From NCBI GenBank assembly GCA_047495785.1, contig JBLDXI010000015.1, forward strand, positions 4,092,001 through 4,156,000: a stretch of 64,000 nt of DNA, in the 5' to 3' direction. Positions 9,830 through 20,000 of the stretch are shown here, one piece after another (positions within the stretch are counted from its first letter, which is position 1; every line of letters begins with the position of its first letter). This stretch comes from Lepidodermella squamata. Taxonomy: Eukaryota > Gastrotricha. The notes under the pieces were generated by a model. It searched no databases. It saw only the letters and a list, made by a program, of their open reading frames with translations, and was not told where the DNA came from. The translations under genes and the position numbers were made by a program.

Positions 9830-10671
9830 CTGCTCACGGGAGACCAGGGTTCGAATCCCTGCCAAGGAGCTAGCTTTTTCCCCAATTTTAAAGCATCGCC
9901 AACTTCGGCTGTAAGACAATGAACGAGCATTCGCCCGCATAGCGCATCCGCCACCGGGTCGATTTGATCCCAAATATTCCGCGGCGCGCAAGCATAATCT
10001 GGGTGATATTTAACGGTCCACTGACACCTTTCATAAAGTTCTGACTCATGCCTTGTTTCCGTTGCTTTGTAGATCCACAGCTTTGAGCTTAGCTTAAAAG
10101 AAGAACTCAGAAGAAACTTAGAAGAAGCTGCAGATTGACCATGGTTGTTGACCATGTTCGTCACCTGCAACGGCCCTCACACCATGTTAACTTTTTTCAT
10201 TTCTCTGCTATTAATCCTTTGTCCCCTTTGAGCCTCACACAACCGACTGCGCCTAAGCGTCGTTAAATAACTCGTTGTTTACGTCATTTTGAAGTTTAGG
10301 GGTAACAAGTAAAAAGGTTTAATCTCGCCTCATCATTCACGTTTACAAACGCCGCATTTTACTTGCCACCCGTCACCCTCAAACTGACGTAAAAAACCTA
10401 ACAATTACCCTAAAAATATGACCCTCGCGCCTGTTTTGCAGTCATATAGGTACACAGTACGTATTGCGATTATTTTACAAATTAATTAAAAATGAGCATC
10501 ATTCTCCAGAAATAACATGAAAATTATTGCATGATTCTTTGACACCCGCTGCATATGATAAATCATACTCATACGTATTATACTCATACTCATTTTATTG
10601 CAAATCGTTTTTTCAACAGTAAGCAAATAGAGATAAAGTTTTCAGTAGTTCAGCAGAAAAGGCGCCTCGCC
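9830..10671. other. Intergenic region, no gene seen
   Basis: A tRNA-like B box (GGGTTCGAATCCCTGCC) lies at about 9847-9870 without a full cloverleaf. Short CATACT/TACTCA repeats occur near 10560-10590. The frames on the minus strand at 9743-10170 have no protein features. Confidence 0.45.
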
Positions 10672-10783
10672 ACAGAAATGTTCTCAATTTTAGACGCTCG
10701 CACTGGTAGGAAAAATGAATTAATTCTCAGAGTTTACATCCACAAAACAGACAGTTGATAGAACAAGAAACAGAAACATCAGT
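10672..10783 (-). pseudogene. Truncated 5' relic of the channel gene at 5161-6285
   Basis: This stretch aligns base by base with 6187-6285, the start codon, signal peptide and first roughly 35 codons of paralogue 2, with several changes. It stands in the same place relative to the gene at 10785 as paralogue 2 does to the gene at 6291. The rest of the gene is missing. It marks the edge of the segmental duplication that made 10785-11912. Confidence 0.75.
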
Positions 10784-10784
10784 C

Positions 10785-11912
10785 TTAGGAATTGTAGTTA
10801 AGCATTAAACTCAAAATCACGATTGTTGAAAGAAGGGCGATAGCCGAGAATGCACAAAGTAAAGAAATGTCACATCTATCGATTACTTTCTCCCAATAGT
10901 TTCCCGAAGTTTTAATTGTCTTTCGCTTATAGAAGTAACAAGAAGCTGCCGCGTAAACTGTGATTAGTGTGCAAATACTGATTTGAAGTACAACGAGGAT
11001 ACTGACGTAGCTGAGTTTCGAACTCGGCGGCATTCGTTCATTTATTGTCGCCTGAAGAACTCCGAGGGCTAATTGACAGGTTATTGCGTAAGCGGCTCTA
11101 TCAGGTTCCGAAGCCGGGATGGCAAAGGTCATGAGTTGTAGAATCATGAGAAAGGCCATTGGAATCAAAACCGAAGATACGAACTGGCTGGGTTGGCGCT
11201 GTAAATGAAATTTGAATTGGATTGCCCCGTTGAAGGATGAACACGAGTTGAAAAGTCGAGCTTCAGCCCCTGCTAGTTTCCATGCCGAGTTGTCAGACAT
11301 GAAATCCGAGCCGTTCTTAATAGCGACTGTGCCAAACCTTATGCCTAGCTTTTTGATTAAAACATCGTAGCATAGCTCAGTGAAGGAGAAAATGTAGACA
11401 CAAGTTTGGGTATCGAATGGAAACGCAGTGAAGTCCATAGGGCACATGGTTGTCAGGGATCCAAAAGCCGGGAAATAAGTCACTCGGCCGTTTGACTGGA
11501 TATAGGTCGTTTTAAGGTTGCGATCGAACTTCGCTGCTGCATAAATGTCCTCCGCATTGTTCATATGAATCGGCGTCGGTTGCCAGAACAAACTCGGCTC
11601 CATTGCTATGAGTTCTGTTTCATTGTACGGAGAAACGTCATTCCAGCGCCAGTATCTATCGTACCATCCAATTTCGAGATCGGCGAGCAGTTTTAGCTGC
11701 TCGGCAATCTCGTCAAGTTTCACGAATGCTAGAGCTTTGAAGGTGAAGTGCACCCAAATTGTCTCGTTGCCAATTTTCGGCTGGTCGAGTCCTATTTTAG
11801 TCTTCTCCCTTCTTTCAAGGAGAAATGAACGAAGCCTCGCGCGTTCAGGCGTTGGGAGAGGCTCAGCAATAACCTCGGCAAAAAATAGGATAAGAAAATG
11901 GAAAAACACCAT
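10785..11912 (-). CDS. Cys-loop ligand-gated ion channel subunit (paralogue 4)
   Basis: A 375-aa intronless subunit, the closest relative of paralogue 3 with most residues identical. Signal peptide about 1-17 (MVFFHFLILFFAEVIA). Cys-loop C157-x13-C171, extra Cys 181, loop-C Cys 224. M2 border Pro-Asp-Arg, 9' Leu, four membrane spans, and a short M3-M4 loop (YKRKTIKTSGNYWEKVID). Differences from paralogue 3 are spread over the extracellular domain, including loop B (FTELC versus FNEEC), which might alter ligand response (inference). No frameshift or stop is present, so it looks functional. Confidence 0.92.
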   Translation of the reverse strand: MVFFHFLILFFAEVIAEPLPTPERARLRSFLLERREKTKIGLDQPKIGNETIWVHFTFKALAFVKLDEIAEQLKLLADLEIGWYDRYWRWNDVSPYNETELIAMEPSLFWQPTPIHMNNAEDIYAAAKFDRNLKTTYIQSNGRVTYFPAFGSLTTMCPMDFTAFPFDTQTCVYIFSFTELCYDVLIKKLGIRFGTVAIKNGSDFMSDNSAWKLAGAEARLFNSCSSFNGAIQFKFHLQRQPSQFVSSVLIPMAFLMILQLMTFAIPASEPDRAAYAITCQLALGVLQATINERMPPSSKLSYVSILVVLQISICTLITVYAAASCYFYKRKTIKTSGNYWEKVIDRCDISLLCAFSAIALLSTIVILSLMLNYNS

Positions 11913-12119
11913 TATTATTTCTCTATGCTCTTAAAATCATCAAATGAGCTTTTAAATCAGTCGTGGAATTTTATTAGAAAAAATCTAGTCTGGGCGTCGC
12001 GATCAAAAGTAAATACTCGAATATTGAAAATTCCCAATTATACAATTGTTTGCACAAAACTCATATATTATAATACAATAATATCGACTGATCTTACCGA
12101 CATTTTTACATACTCTAGT

Positions 12120-13268
12120 CTAATAATGATGATTAAGCATAAGGCCTAGGATAATAATTGTCGATAGAAATGCAAAAGAAGAGAATCCACCGAGTAGGAA
12201 AATATCACAGAGGTCAATTATCCGTTTCCAATAACGGGCTTTGGATGACTTGATTTTGTGATGAGACACCTTCCGATCGTATAGGTAGCAGGACACAGCC
12301 GCGTAGATAGTTACAGCAGTGCAAATGCTGATTTGAAGCACGACGAGAATGGTGATGTAGCTAAGCTTCGAACTCGGAGGCATCTGCCCAGTTATTGTCG
12401 ACTGAAGAACACCCAGAGCCAGCTGGCATGTTATTGCATAGGAGGCTCGATCTGGCTCTGAAGCCGGGATAGCGAAGGTCGTAAGTTGCAGCACCATAAG
12501 AAAAGCCATCGGGATAAGTACCGAGCACAGAAATTGGCTAGGTTGACGCTGAAGGTAGAGCTTGAATCGGATTGTCCCGTTGAACGCGGCGCATTTATCT
12601 GTAAGGCTAACTTCATAGCCGGTCAATTTCCACTGAGAATTTTCGGACAGGAAATCGAACCCGTCAATCTCAGCTTTCATTGAGACAGTGTCTATCAAAA
12701 CCTCATCGCAATACATTAGAAAACTGAATATATAGGTGCATGTTTGGCGATCGTAGGGGAAAGCTGTAAAATCCATCGGGCACATCGTAGTCAGCGATCC
12801 GATTGGCGGATAGCAGTCGACCTTGCCATTCGAATAGACGTAGCATGACCGCAATGATCGGTCAAATTTCGTAGCGGCATAGATATCTTCAGCATTATTC
12901 ATATGGATAACAGCGGGTAGCCAGAATAAACTTGGTTCAATAGATATAGAAGTAGTAGAATTGTAGCTTGGGACATCAATCCAGCTCCAATATCGGTCGA
13001 ACCAGGAGAGTTTCAAATCGACCGATAGTTTCAGCTCTTCCCGTATCTCATCGAGTTTGACAAATTTTAGGGCTTTGAAGGTGAAGTTGAGTAGTATTGT
13101 CTCGTTTCCGAGCTTCGGCACGTCCAAATCAACACCGGTCTCAGCTCGTCGTTTCACCAGGAATGAGCGGAGTTTCGCGCGATCGGGGGCTTGCAACTTT
13201 TCGCTGCTACAAAGCAGGACAAATGCAGCCAGCAAGGTTGCTAGGATTATCTCGGAGTTGATAGCCAT
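12120..13268 (-). CDS. Cys-loop ligand-gated ion channel subunit (paralogue 5)
   Basis: A 382-aa intronless subunit. The start MAINSEIILATLL is chosen because the 20 residues before it in frame are hydrophilic and the signal peptide begins here. Cys-loop C163-x13-C177, extra Cys 187, loop-C Cys 226. A further pair, C142 and C152, flanks the YSNGKV turn and is shared only with paralogue 6. M2 border Pro-Asp-Arg then ASYAITCQLALGVL. The M3-M4 loop is slightly longer than in paralogues 3 and 4 (HHKIKSSKARYW). Probable cation channel; ligand unknown. Confidence 0.92.
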   Translation of the reverse strand: MAINSEIILATLLAAFVLLCSSEKLQAPDRAKLRSFLVKRRAETGVDLDVPKLGNETILLNFTFKALKFVKLDEIREELKLSVDLKLSWFDRYWSWIDVPSYNSTTSISIEPSLFWLPAVIHMNNAEDIYAATKFDRSLRSCYVYSNGKVDCYPPIGSLTTMCPMDFTAFPYDRQTCTYIFSFLMYCDEVLIDTVSMKAEIDGFDFLSENSQWKLTGYEVSLTDKCAAFNGTIRFKLYLQRQPSQFLCSVLIPMAFLMVLQLTTFAIPASEPDRASYAITCQLALGVLQSTITGQMPPSSKLSYITILVVLQISICTAVTIYAAVSCYLYDRKVSHHKIKSSKARYWKRIIDLCDIFLLGGFSSFAFLSTIIILGLMLNHHY

Positions 13269-14018
13269 TTTCAAAAAAAAATATGTCTGTGGATTCGAAT
13301 CTGTGGTTGGCGGGTTTGTTGTTTTCATTAATTCAATATTAGCTATCCGGAATGTGAGCGGAAATACGTCACCAGTACACTCGAGACTTTATCGAACCAC
13401 GCGCTATTATTGAAGAAAATGTTCAAACAAATAAAACAGCTGTATGGATCTGAACGGACCATAGGAACGGACCCAAGCTTGTGACTTTCGACTCCTCTTC
13501 TGTTCAAAGCTCTCTTTTTGTCTGTTTGCCCTGCCAAATTTTTGAAAAATTGAGGTTCAAGGGCTAAAAAATAAAATACTCTCGATTTTGCGATATTTAG
13601 CTATAGCTGATCAACCTGTTTTCTTTCAATTTTCTGCGCTTACAAAACTGCTGATTTCGGATATATCACCGATATATATTAAATCGATCAACAAAATCGA
13701 TATCGGCTCGACAGAATGAAGTTTAACTGACCACTTTTGGCTATTTTTTTTTATTTTCGTCAGATGGTGTGAAATAAAAAATTGAGATTCGGAGGGGAAA
13801 GTATACCTCGAAAAATCATATTTATTGGGAAATTTATTGAAATTATTAATTTATTCAATTGTCAATAATTGTTAGCTTTTGAGTCACTAAAATTCTTTGG
13901 GACACAAAAAGACCCATAATTTAACCGATTGATTTTTTGTTGCTAAATCAGTGGCAATAACTGAGCTGAGGTAGCTGTCAATTTTATGGCTCATTAAGTT
14001 CAAAAAGTAAGGATGTCA
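13269..14018. other. Intergenic region, no gene seen
   Basis: A 750-bp AT-rich spacer that should hold the promoter of paralogue 5. No clear TATA box or coding frame was found. Confidence 0.5.
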
Positions 14019-15176
14019 TTAATGATATTTAGTCATCAAAACAATTATAACAATCGTCGACAGAAACGCAAACGCCGAGAATCCGCTGGATAATAAAACA
14101 TCAGAAAAATCAATCGACTTTTTCCACCGGTCACTCGCCAACTTATTTCTATGTTTGGCGACGTTACGGTCGTAAAGGTAGCAAGAAATCGCAGCGTACA
14201 CGGTGACCAATGTGCAAATGCTGATTTGAAGCACGACGAGGATGCTGACGTAGCTGAGTTTCGAACTCGGCGGCATTCGGTCATTAATTGTCGTCTGAAG
14301 CACGCCTAGCGCCAACTGGCATGTTATCGCATAGGATGCTCGATCTGGCTCTGAAGCCGGAATAGCGAAGGTAGTTAGTTGCAGCACCATAAGAAAAGCC
14401 ATCGGGATAAGGACCGAACAAACAAATTGGCCAGGAAGTCGCTGAAGAACCAGGTGGAATTGAATAGCCTCGTCAAAGGATGAGCAATTGCTGAGCAGGT
14501 TAGACTCAAAGCCGACCAACTTCCACTGAGAATTGTAGGACATAAAATCCGACCCGGGCGAAGCGGATGTACCGATTTTCATCGAAACAGTGTCTATCAG
14601 CACGTCATCGCAATACTCGTGTATTCCGAAGCCGAAATTGCACGATTGGCGATCGAATGGGAAAGCCGTAAAATCCATTGGGCACATTGTAGTCAGCGAT
14701 CCAACTGGCGGGTAACAAATCACCTGGCCATTGGAAAAGATATAGCACGATCGCATTGATCGGTCGAATTTCGTCGCGGCATAAATGTCCTCGGCATTGT
14801 TCAAGTGGATGATAGTTGGCTGCCAGAATAAACTCGGCTCTATCGAAAGACTAGTGGTGGCGTTGAATTGCGGCGTATCGTCCCATCGCCAGTATTCGTC
14901 GCGCCAAGCCAGTTTCAAATCAACGGAAAGCTTTAGCTCTTCCCGAATTTCGTCCAGCTTAACGAATTTAAGGGCTTTAAATGTCAAGTTTATTAGCACT
15001 GCTTCGTTGCTTATTTTAGGGACGTCTAATGCTACACCGGATTCGCCTCGTTTCTTAACTAAGAAAGATCGGAGTTTGGCCCGAGATGGAGCTTGAACAA
15101 CAGGTTCAGCACTGCATTGCATCATGCTGCCTGCCAACAGGGCACTTGTAAAAATTTGCCCAATAGTGAGAGCCAT
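14019..15176 (-). CDS. Cys-loop ligand-gated ion channel subunit (paralogue 6)
   Basis: A 385-aa intronless subunit, sister to paralogue 5. Signal peptide about 1-23 (MALTIGQIFTSALLAGSMMQ). Cys-loop C165-x13-C179, extra Cys 189, loop-C Cys 231, and the additional pair C144/C154 around FSNGQV. M2 border Pro-Asp-Arg with 9' Leu; M3 SYVSILVVLQISICTLVTVY; M4 ends the protein at KYH. The region between the Cys-loop and loop C has a small insertion (SASPGSD) compared with its paralogues. First gene of the minus-strand cluster in transcription order. Confidence 0.92.
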   Translation of the reverse strand: MALTIGQIFTSALLAGSMMQCSAEPVVQAPSRAKLRSFLVKKRGESGVALDVPKISNEAVLINLTFKALKFVKLDEIREELKLSVDLKLAWRDEYWRWDDTPQFNATTSLSIEPSLFWQPTIIHLNNAEDIYAATKFDRSMRSCYIFSNGQVICYPPVGSLTTMCPMDFTAFPFDRQSCNFGFGIHEYCDDVLIDTVSMKIGTSASPGSDFMSYNSQWKLVGFESNLLSNCSSFDEAIQFHLVLQRLPGQFVCSVLIPMAFLMVLQLTTFAIPASEPDRASYAITCQLALGVLQTTINDRMPPSSKLSYVSILVVLQISICTLVTVYAAISCYLYDRNVAKHRNKLASDRWKKSIDFSDVLLSSGFSAFAFLSTIVIIVLMTKYH

Positions 15177-17041
15177 TTTTAAATCTGAACAGCTGTAAAG
15201 GGATTTATTCTGTTTTCACGTTATTTCAATATTTGTCAAGCTATTACTCGGAGACATCCACCTAAATGCTGTTTGACGTCAAGTTTGGCAGGAGGAGTTC
15301 AGGAAGTCTGGTTTTTACTGCACCGCAGATATTATGAGCAAACAAATCGTTTGTATTTGCTAAATAAAATGGATCTAAAAATAATGCTCGTCTTGATTCC
15401 CATTCAAGACGGTTTTTGCAATCGATTCCCGCTTTTTTGTTGTATCATTAATTAATAGGGCGTAAACACTTGACACATAACAAATAATATGAGTTAATTT
15501 GGCCGGTCATCCTCAACAGCGTCAAAATAATTGAGCTATGGCCTTATAGCCGTGTTCATAATTCTGTTGGCTTCTAATTGGCTGAAAGCTGAACGCTGAC
15601 AACATCAGGATGCCGCTGTCACTCGTGCATATAGGTACAACAATTGCGTGTCGAGTAACGTGATTATCAATTATTGGCACCACTTCATCATCACTAGCAA
15701 ATATCGATTATAAATAAAATGAAGCGTTGAAGAAAAGAGTGAGACAGTATATGGCTTTTCGCGTGTAATGCGACGACAAGTGGCTACTAAATTGCATTTT
15801 ATCCGCTCGAATTACTGCGCGATACTTTTTCGGCGGCGCATCCCGGTTTTTTTTTGGTTTTCACCCTCGTGCAGAAAAATACGAATGGACTCGGTGAACA
15901 AAGTTTTGCTATCGTGGGACTTTTCACTGAAAATCTTTGCATTTTTTATTGATAATATTTCTTTCATAACCTATGGCTTTTCATTTTTTGTTGGATCTGA
16001 TGGTAGCCATGGCGTTGCTTTCTCTCATCGCAATAAATCTTTTGCGCACAATTTTTTACACAAAAATGTGCGCGCAATTAGGGTGGCTAATGCACCTAAA
16101 AAATGTTGGCGCATCTCTTACGACCTGCCATTCATCAACTGTTATACTACCTATAAAACAACAACAAATCGCTGCGCCGCTGCCGATTTAAAAGCCGAGT
16201 TATACCAGGTATGTAACGCGAGTAATACATGCTACAATTTTCGCTCGAGAGGCGCCGTGTTATTGACTCGCTACGAGGCTAAATTGTAACAGAAGAACGC
16301 TCGCAACTCATCGCAGCGTCTGGTACTGATTCGGAATATGCGCCCAGTGTATAATGATTATTTTGCTCAGAAAAATCAGTAATAACACCGAAAAACAACG
16401 CTAATAAAAACTGCGATATGTTTAGATAAATTATACCACTTTTCGTATTATAACAAATAAGCCTTTACCTTACGTATTTTCGGCTCAACTGGAGTGGCTC
16501 TTCTGTCTGTCCGAGCCATATTTTGGTATAATAAGAATCAGTGTTGCTATTAAATCAATCTATCGCAATAAATACCAATATATGCTCGGCTGCCAATATA
16601 TGTTTACGTGTTAATAAGACCCACGCGATGTTTGCCCGATGTCAAAATAAAACGCCTCATGCACCCAATAAAAAACTTGTTGCCTATTTGATTGATTTGA
16701 GGATATTTATTAGGCTATATAATTCTGATTGTTATAAACAACCCTAAACCAATGGCGAATGGTGAAACGCTTCGTTTGGTCCTTTCAAACATAGCCGAAT
16801 ATTTTTTAATTGATGCTTTCTTCGCACTACAACGTAAATTATTGATTTTTACTCATTCCAAGGGTATTTTTCAGTAAATATTTGTAAATAATTGATAAGA
16901 ATCACGTCACGCGAGGGCCATTGATTTGACTCAATTCAACTTATGATCATCTCCTACATATTATAACAGTCCATGGCTTTCCTATAGCTATTTTTCCCCT
17001 AAATTTTTCTTCAATTTCGTTGCTCATATATTAGGTTGAAA
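15177..17041. other. Long intergenic region between divergent genes
   Basis: About 1.9 kb between the start of paralogue 6 (-) and the GPCR start (+), likely holding both promoters. A 173-codon plus-strand frame at 15768-16289 has no recognisable domain and unusual composition, so I do not call it a gene. Confidence 0.5.
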
Positions 17042-20000
17042 ATGAATGTATTTTATTGTCATGTATTATTATTCCTGCTAATCGAATCATCGCCCTTCGT
17101 TAATTCGTCTTCCTGCGGCCGAACAACGTGCTACGGCGAGGGTAGTAAATTCTACGGCGACGAGCCTGTTCCTTTCCTGCCGAATCAACGCTGCTCATGC
17201 TCGACGAGATGCGCACTGTTCGACGATTGCTGCGAAGATTTTCGAGCCATCTCAAAAAGCTACATCAAATACGCGCTCAAACATTTGACCGTTGAAAATT
17301 CAGCCACTAAGCTCCGCCCACTCGCCGATGCCGGCGTGTCGTGCGGCCTGCCTCGCCACCTCGTCGGACCTTCAAGGCATATACGATTCGCTGAAAACGT
17401 CCCACCTTTCTACCGGGTTGGGACATGCCCGGAAGACGCCTCTGGCTTTGCGCCGTTCGACGATAAAGACCCGCAAAGCCGGAATCCGTTTGTAACAGCC
17501 TGGCCGATAATCGATGTCGCAACGGGTATTGTTTTCGATAACATCGATATCGCGAGGTGTAACAGCTACACCCGGCTTAAAAATAGCACGAAATTAGCGG
17601 AATCTTACGAGCCTCGAATCGCGAAAGGTCCGCTGAAATATTGGCCGTCTTTCTCGATTTTATGCCAGAATGGCACGAAGTTCGGCGGCGATACTGATTT
17701 CAACCCATTCAACCCAGCCCAGGCTGAGGAAGTACTGGAAAAATTAGGCTGTCAGGTTCAGTTAACCGATCCTCAACGGCCTGTTATGTTTCCGATAGCG
17801 TTTTGCGTTCCGTTTTCGCCGGCGAGTCGCGTCGTGAGGAATGGATGCGTGATTAGCGCGAAGGAGACGGCTGAGGCTAACGATGACGGCTGTTTGAATG
17901 GCGATGTTGAAATCGTAGCTGTTTACCCGACTTGGAATGCTGAGCGAGGCGAAATGAGTGATGTGCCGATTTTTTACCGCAACGCGCACTGCGCGAGATG
18001 CACTGGCATCGACGATGACAATGAGTTCAACTGTTCGTTTAGTGTTGAAAATGGTTCAAAGTTTCAAAAGGCTTTGCTCAAATCAACGGCGCCTCGGCGT
18101 AATCTTCAGTTCAACGCCTTTAGAATGATGATGGTAAATTTAAATTAAATAGGACCGTTAAAATGTGAAAAGTGGGGTTTGGCGTATTTTCTGTATTTTC
18201 CGGCAAATGGCAAAACGTGTGTTGAATTGAAGTGGGGCTATTCTAGGATTCCTTACTCAGTTCTTACTCAGTTTTCTTGAGCATTATAGGGCGACTTTGC
18301 CCAAGGACTTTGAAGTCATGAGATCAAGGGCAAAGTCCGCCTATTTTTTTCTGGTCTTGGTCGCGCGGTCGTGTAAAAAATGCTCACTAAAAACCGAGAG
18401 TGGAAAAAGTGATGCACCAATAGCCAATAGGAGTCGAACTAGGGATGTTGGAATAACAAGCCGTGCTTTTCGTCCACTGCGCCATCAGCTGGAAGAAATC
18501 GGAAAATATTTACACCCATATTTTTGTCAATTGACACACTGATAGAAACTCTTAATTGCTATTTTAATTGGTGGGGTAGTAGATGAAAAACACGGCTTGT
18601 TATTCCAATATCCCTAGGTCGACTCCTTTTAGTGCATCACTTTTCCACTTTATTTTTTTTTAGCGAGCATTTTTTACACGATCGCTCCGCCACAACGACC
18701 GTGCGACCACGGCCAGAAAAAAATAGGTGGACTTTGCCCTTGATCACATGACTTCAAAGCCGCCCGATAATGAGAATTCTTAATTTTCAAATTTTAGACT
18801 CTAGAAGTCTCCCATCATAAGTCCCACATCAAAAGACGGGAGACCCCAAAGTGTCGCCGAAAGGTTGACATGGAAGCTTTAGCTTGATTCCATCAAACCT
18901 TTAGAGTATCTAGCTATTACCTTCCTTACCTAAGATCTCGAATGCGTATAAAATTAAAGAGAAACCCAAAACGTCGCGCAAATTAATTCGAAATGACGCG
19001 CAACTTAATTTTAAGGGACGTGCAGGTGCTGATCACGTGTCGCGCGACGAATTGTTAATTGATGCAATAAAAAACTTAATTTTTCTAACGCGCATTTTTC
19101 GAAATTAGCAATTTTCACCCTTAAACATTTGAAGCCCATTTTCTCAGCAACCCTGATGACTAGCAACCTCTTTTTGATATTCTCGACTCCTCTTTCATTG
19201 ATCTTGAAAGCGGCATCATAATCTCGCGATGTCACAACATTTCGCCAAACCCCACTTTTCACTTGATTGTCAATATAAAAATCCTCCTTAATATTTGTTT
19301 AATATAGGATTTCAGTTGGTCGCCCGAAGATCTGATACAACCGGGTATTGGTAGCGATTTTGAAGAGACGCGGCTCAAACAGGCGTGTGATTCTGAAAAT
19401 GATATTTTCGTGCCATTTCTCGGCAGTTGCCACCAGCTGACCATCAAAAACAGCGCCGATCTTGCCGAGGACGAAGCCCGGGCGGTAAATGTATCCTACA
19501 CCTTGGTGGCAAACAGCTCAAACAGCTCATCGCAAAACTGTTTCCTCGAGCTCAAACAACAAGATGTTGTAACCTATGCTATTTTCGAAAACGGAACTCT
19601 CAAAGTGAAATCAGTATTCTTCGAACCCGATCAGTATAAAATGAATGATAACGGCTCAATAACCCTGAAATACTGCTTCGACGCGCTGCAGCCGAGCGAT
19701 GACGATGGCGGGCGGCATTTTAAACACGGCGAGCGCGAAATTCCGATTCGTGACATCATCTCGCGCTTTATCACCCTAGCCTTCATGTGCATGTCCATGG
19801 TCGCGCTCGGGTTCCTTCTCGTCATCTACGCCATGTTCCCACAGCTGAGAAATCTGCCTGGCAAGGTCATGATGTGTCTATCGGCAACATTGCTAGTCGC
19901 TTTGGGCAACTATTCAGTCGGCGTCCTGGCTTTCGAAAAAATTTGGTAAACAAACATGATCTTCTACATAGTTTTCAATTTTGATTTTTTGGAGAAAGAT

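Noticed and set aside
9830-9880. Possible fourth tRNA (B box GGGTTCGAATCCCTGCC)
   Set aside because: No acceptor or anticodon arm pairs with it, so only a tRNA-like fragment is present.
9743-10170. Two overlapping minus-strand frames with plausible length
   Set aside because: They cross the end of the MITE and a tRNA-like B box, and no domain or start context supports them.
15768-16289. 173-codon plus-strand frame in the intergenic region before the GPCR
   Set aside because: No signal peptide, domain or family resemblance, and composition is like the surrounding AT-rich DNA.
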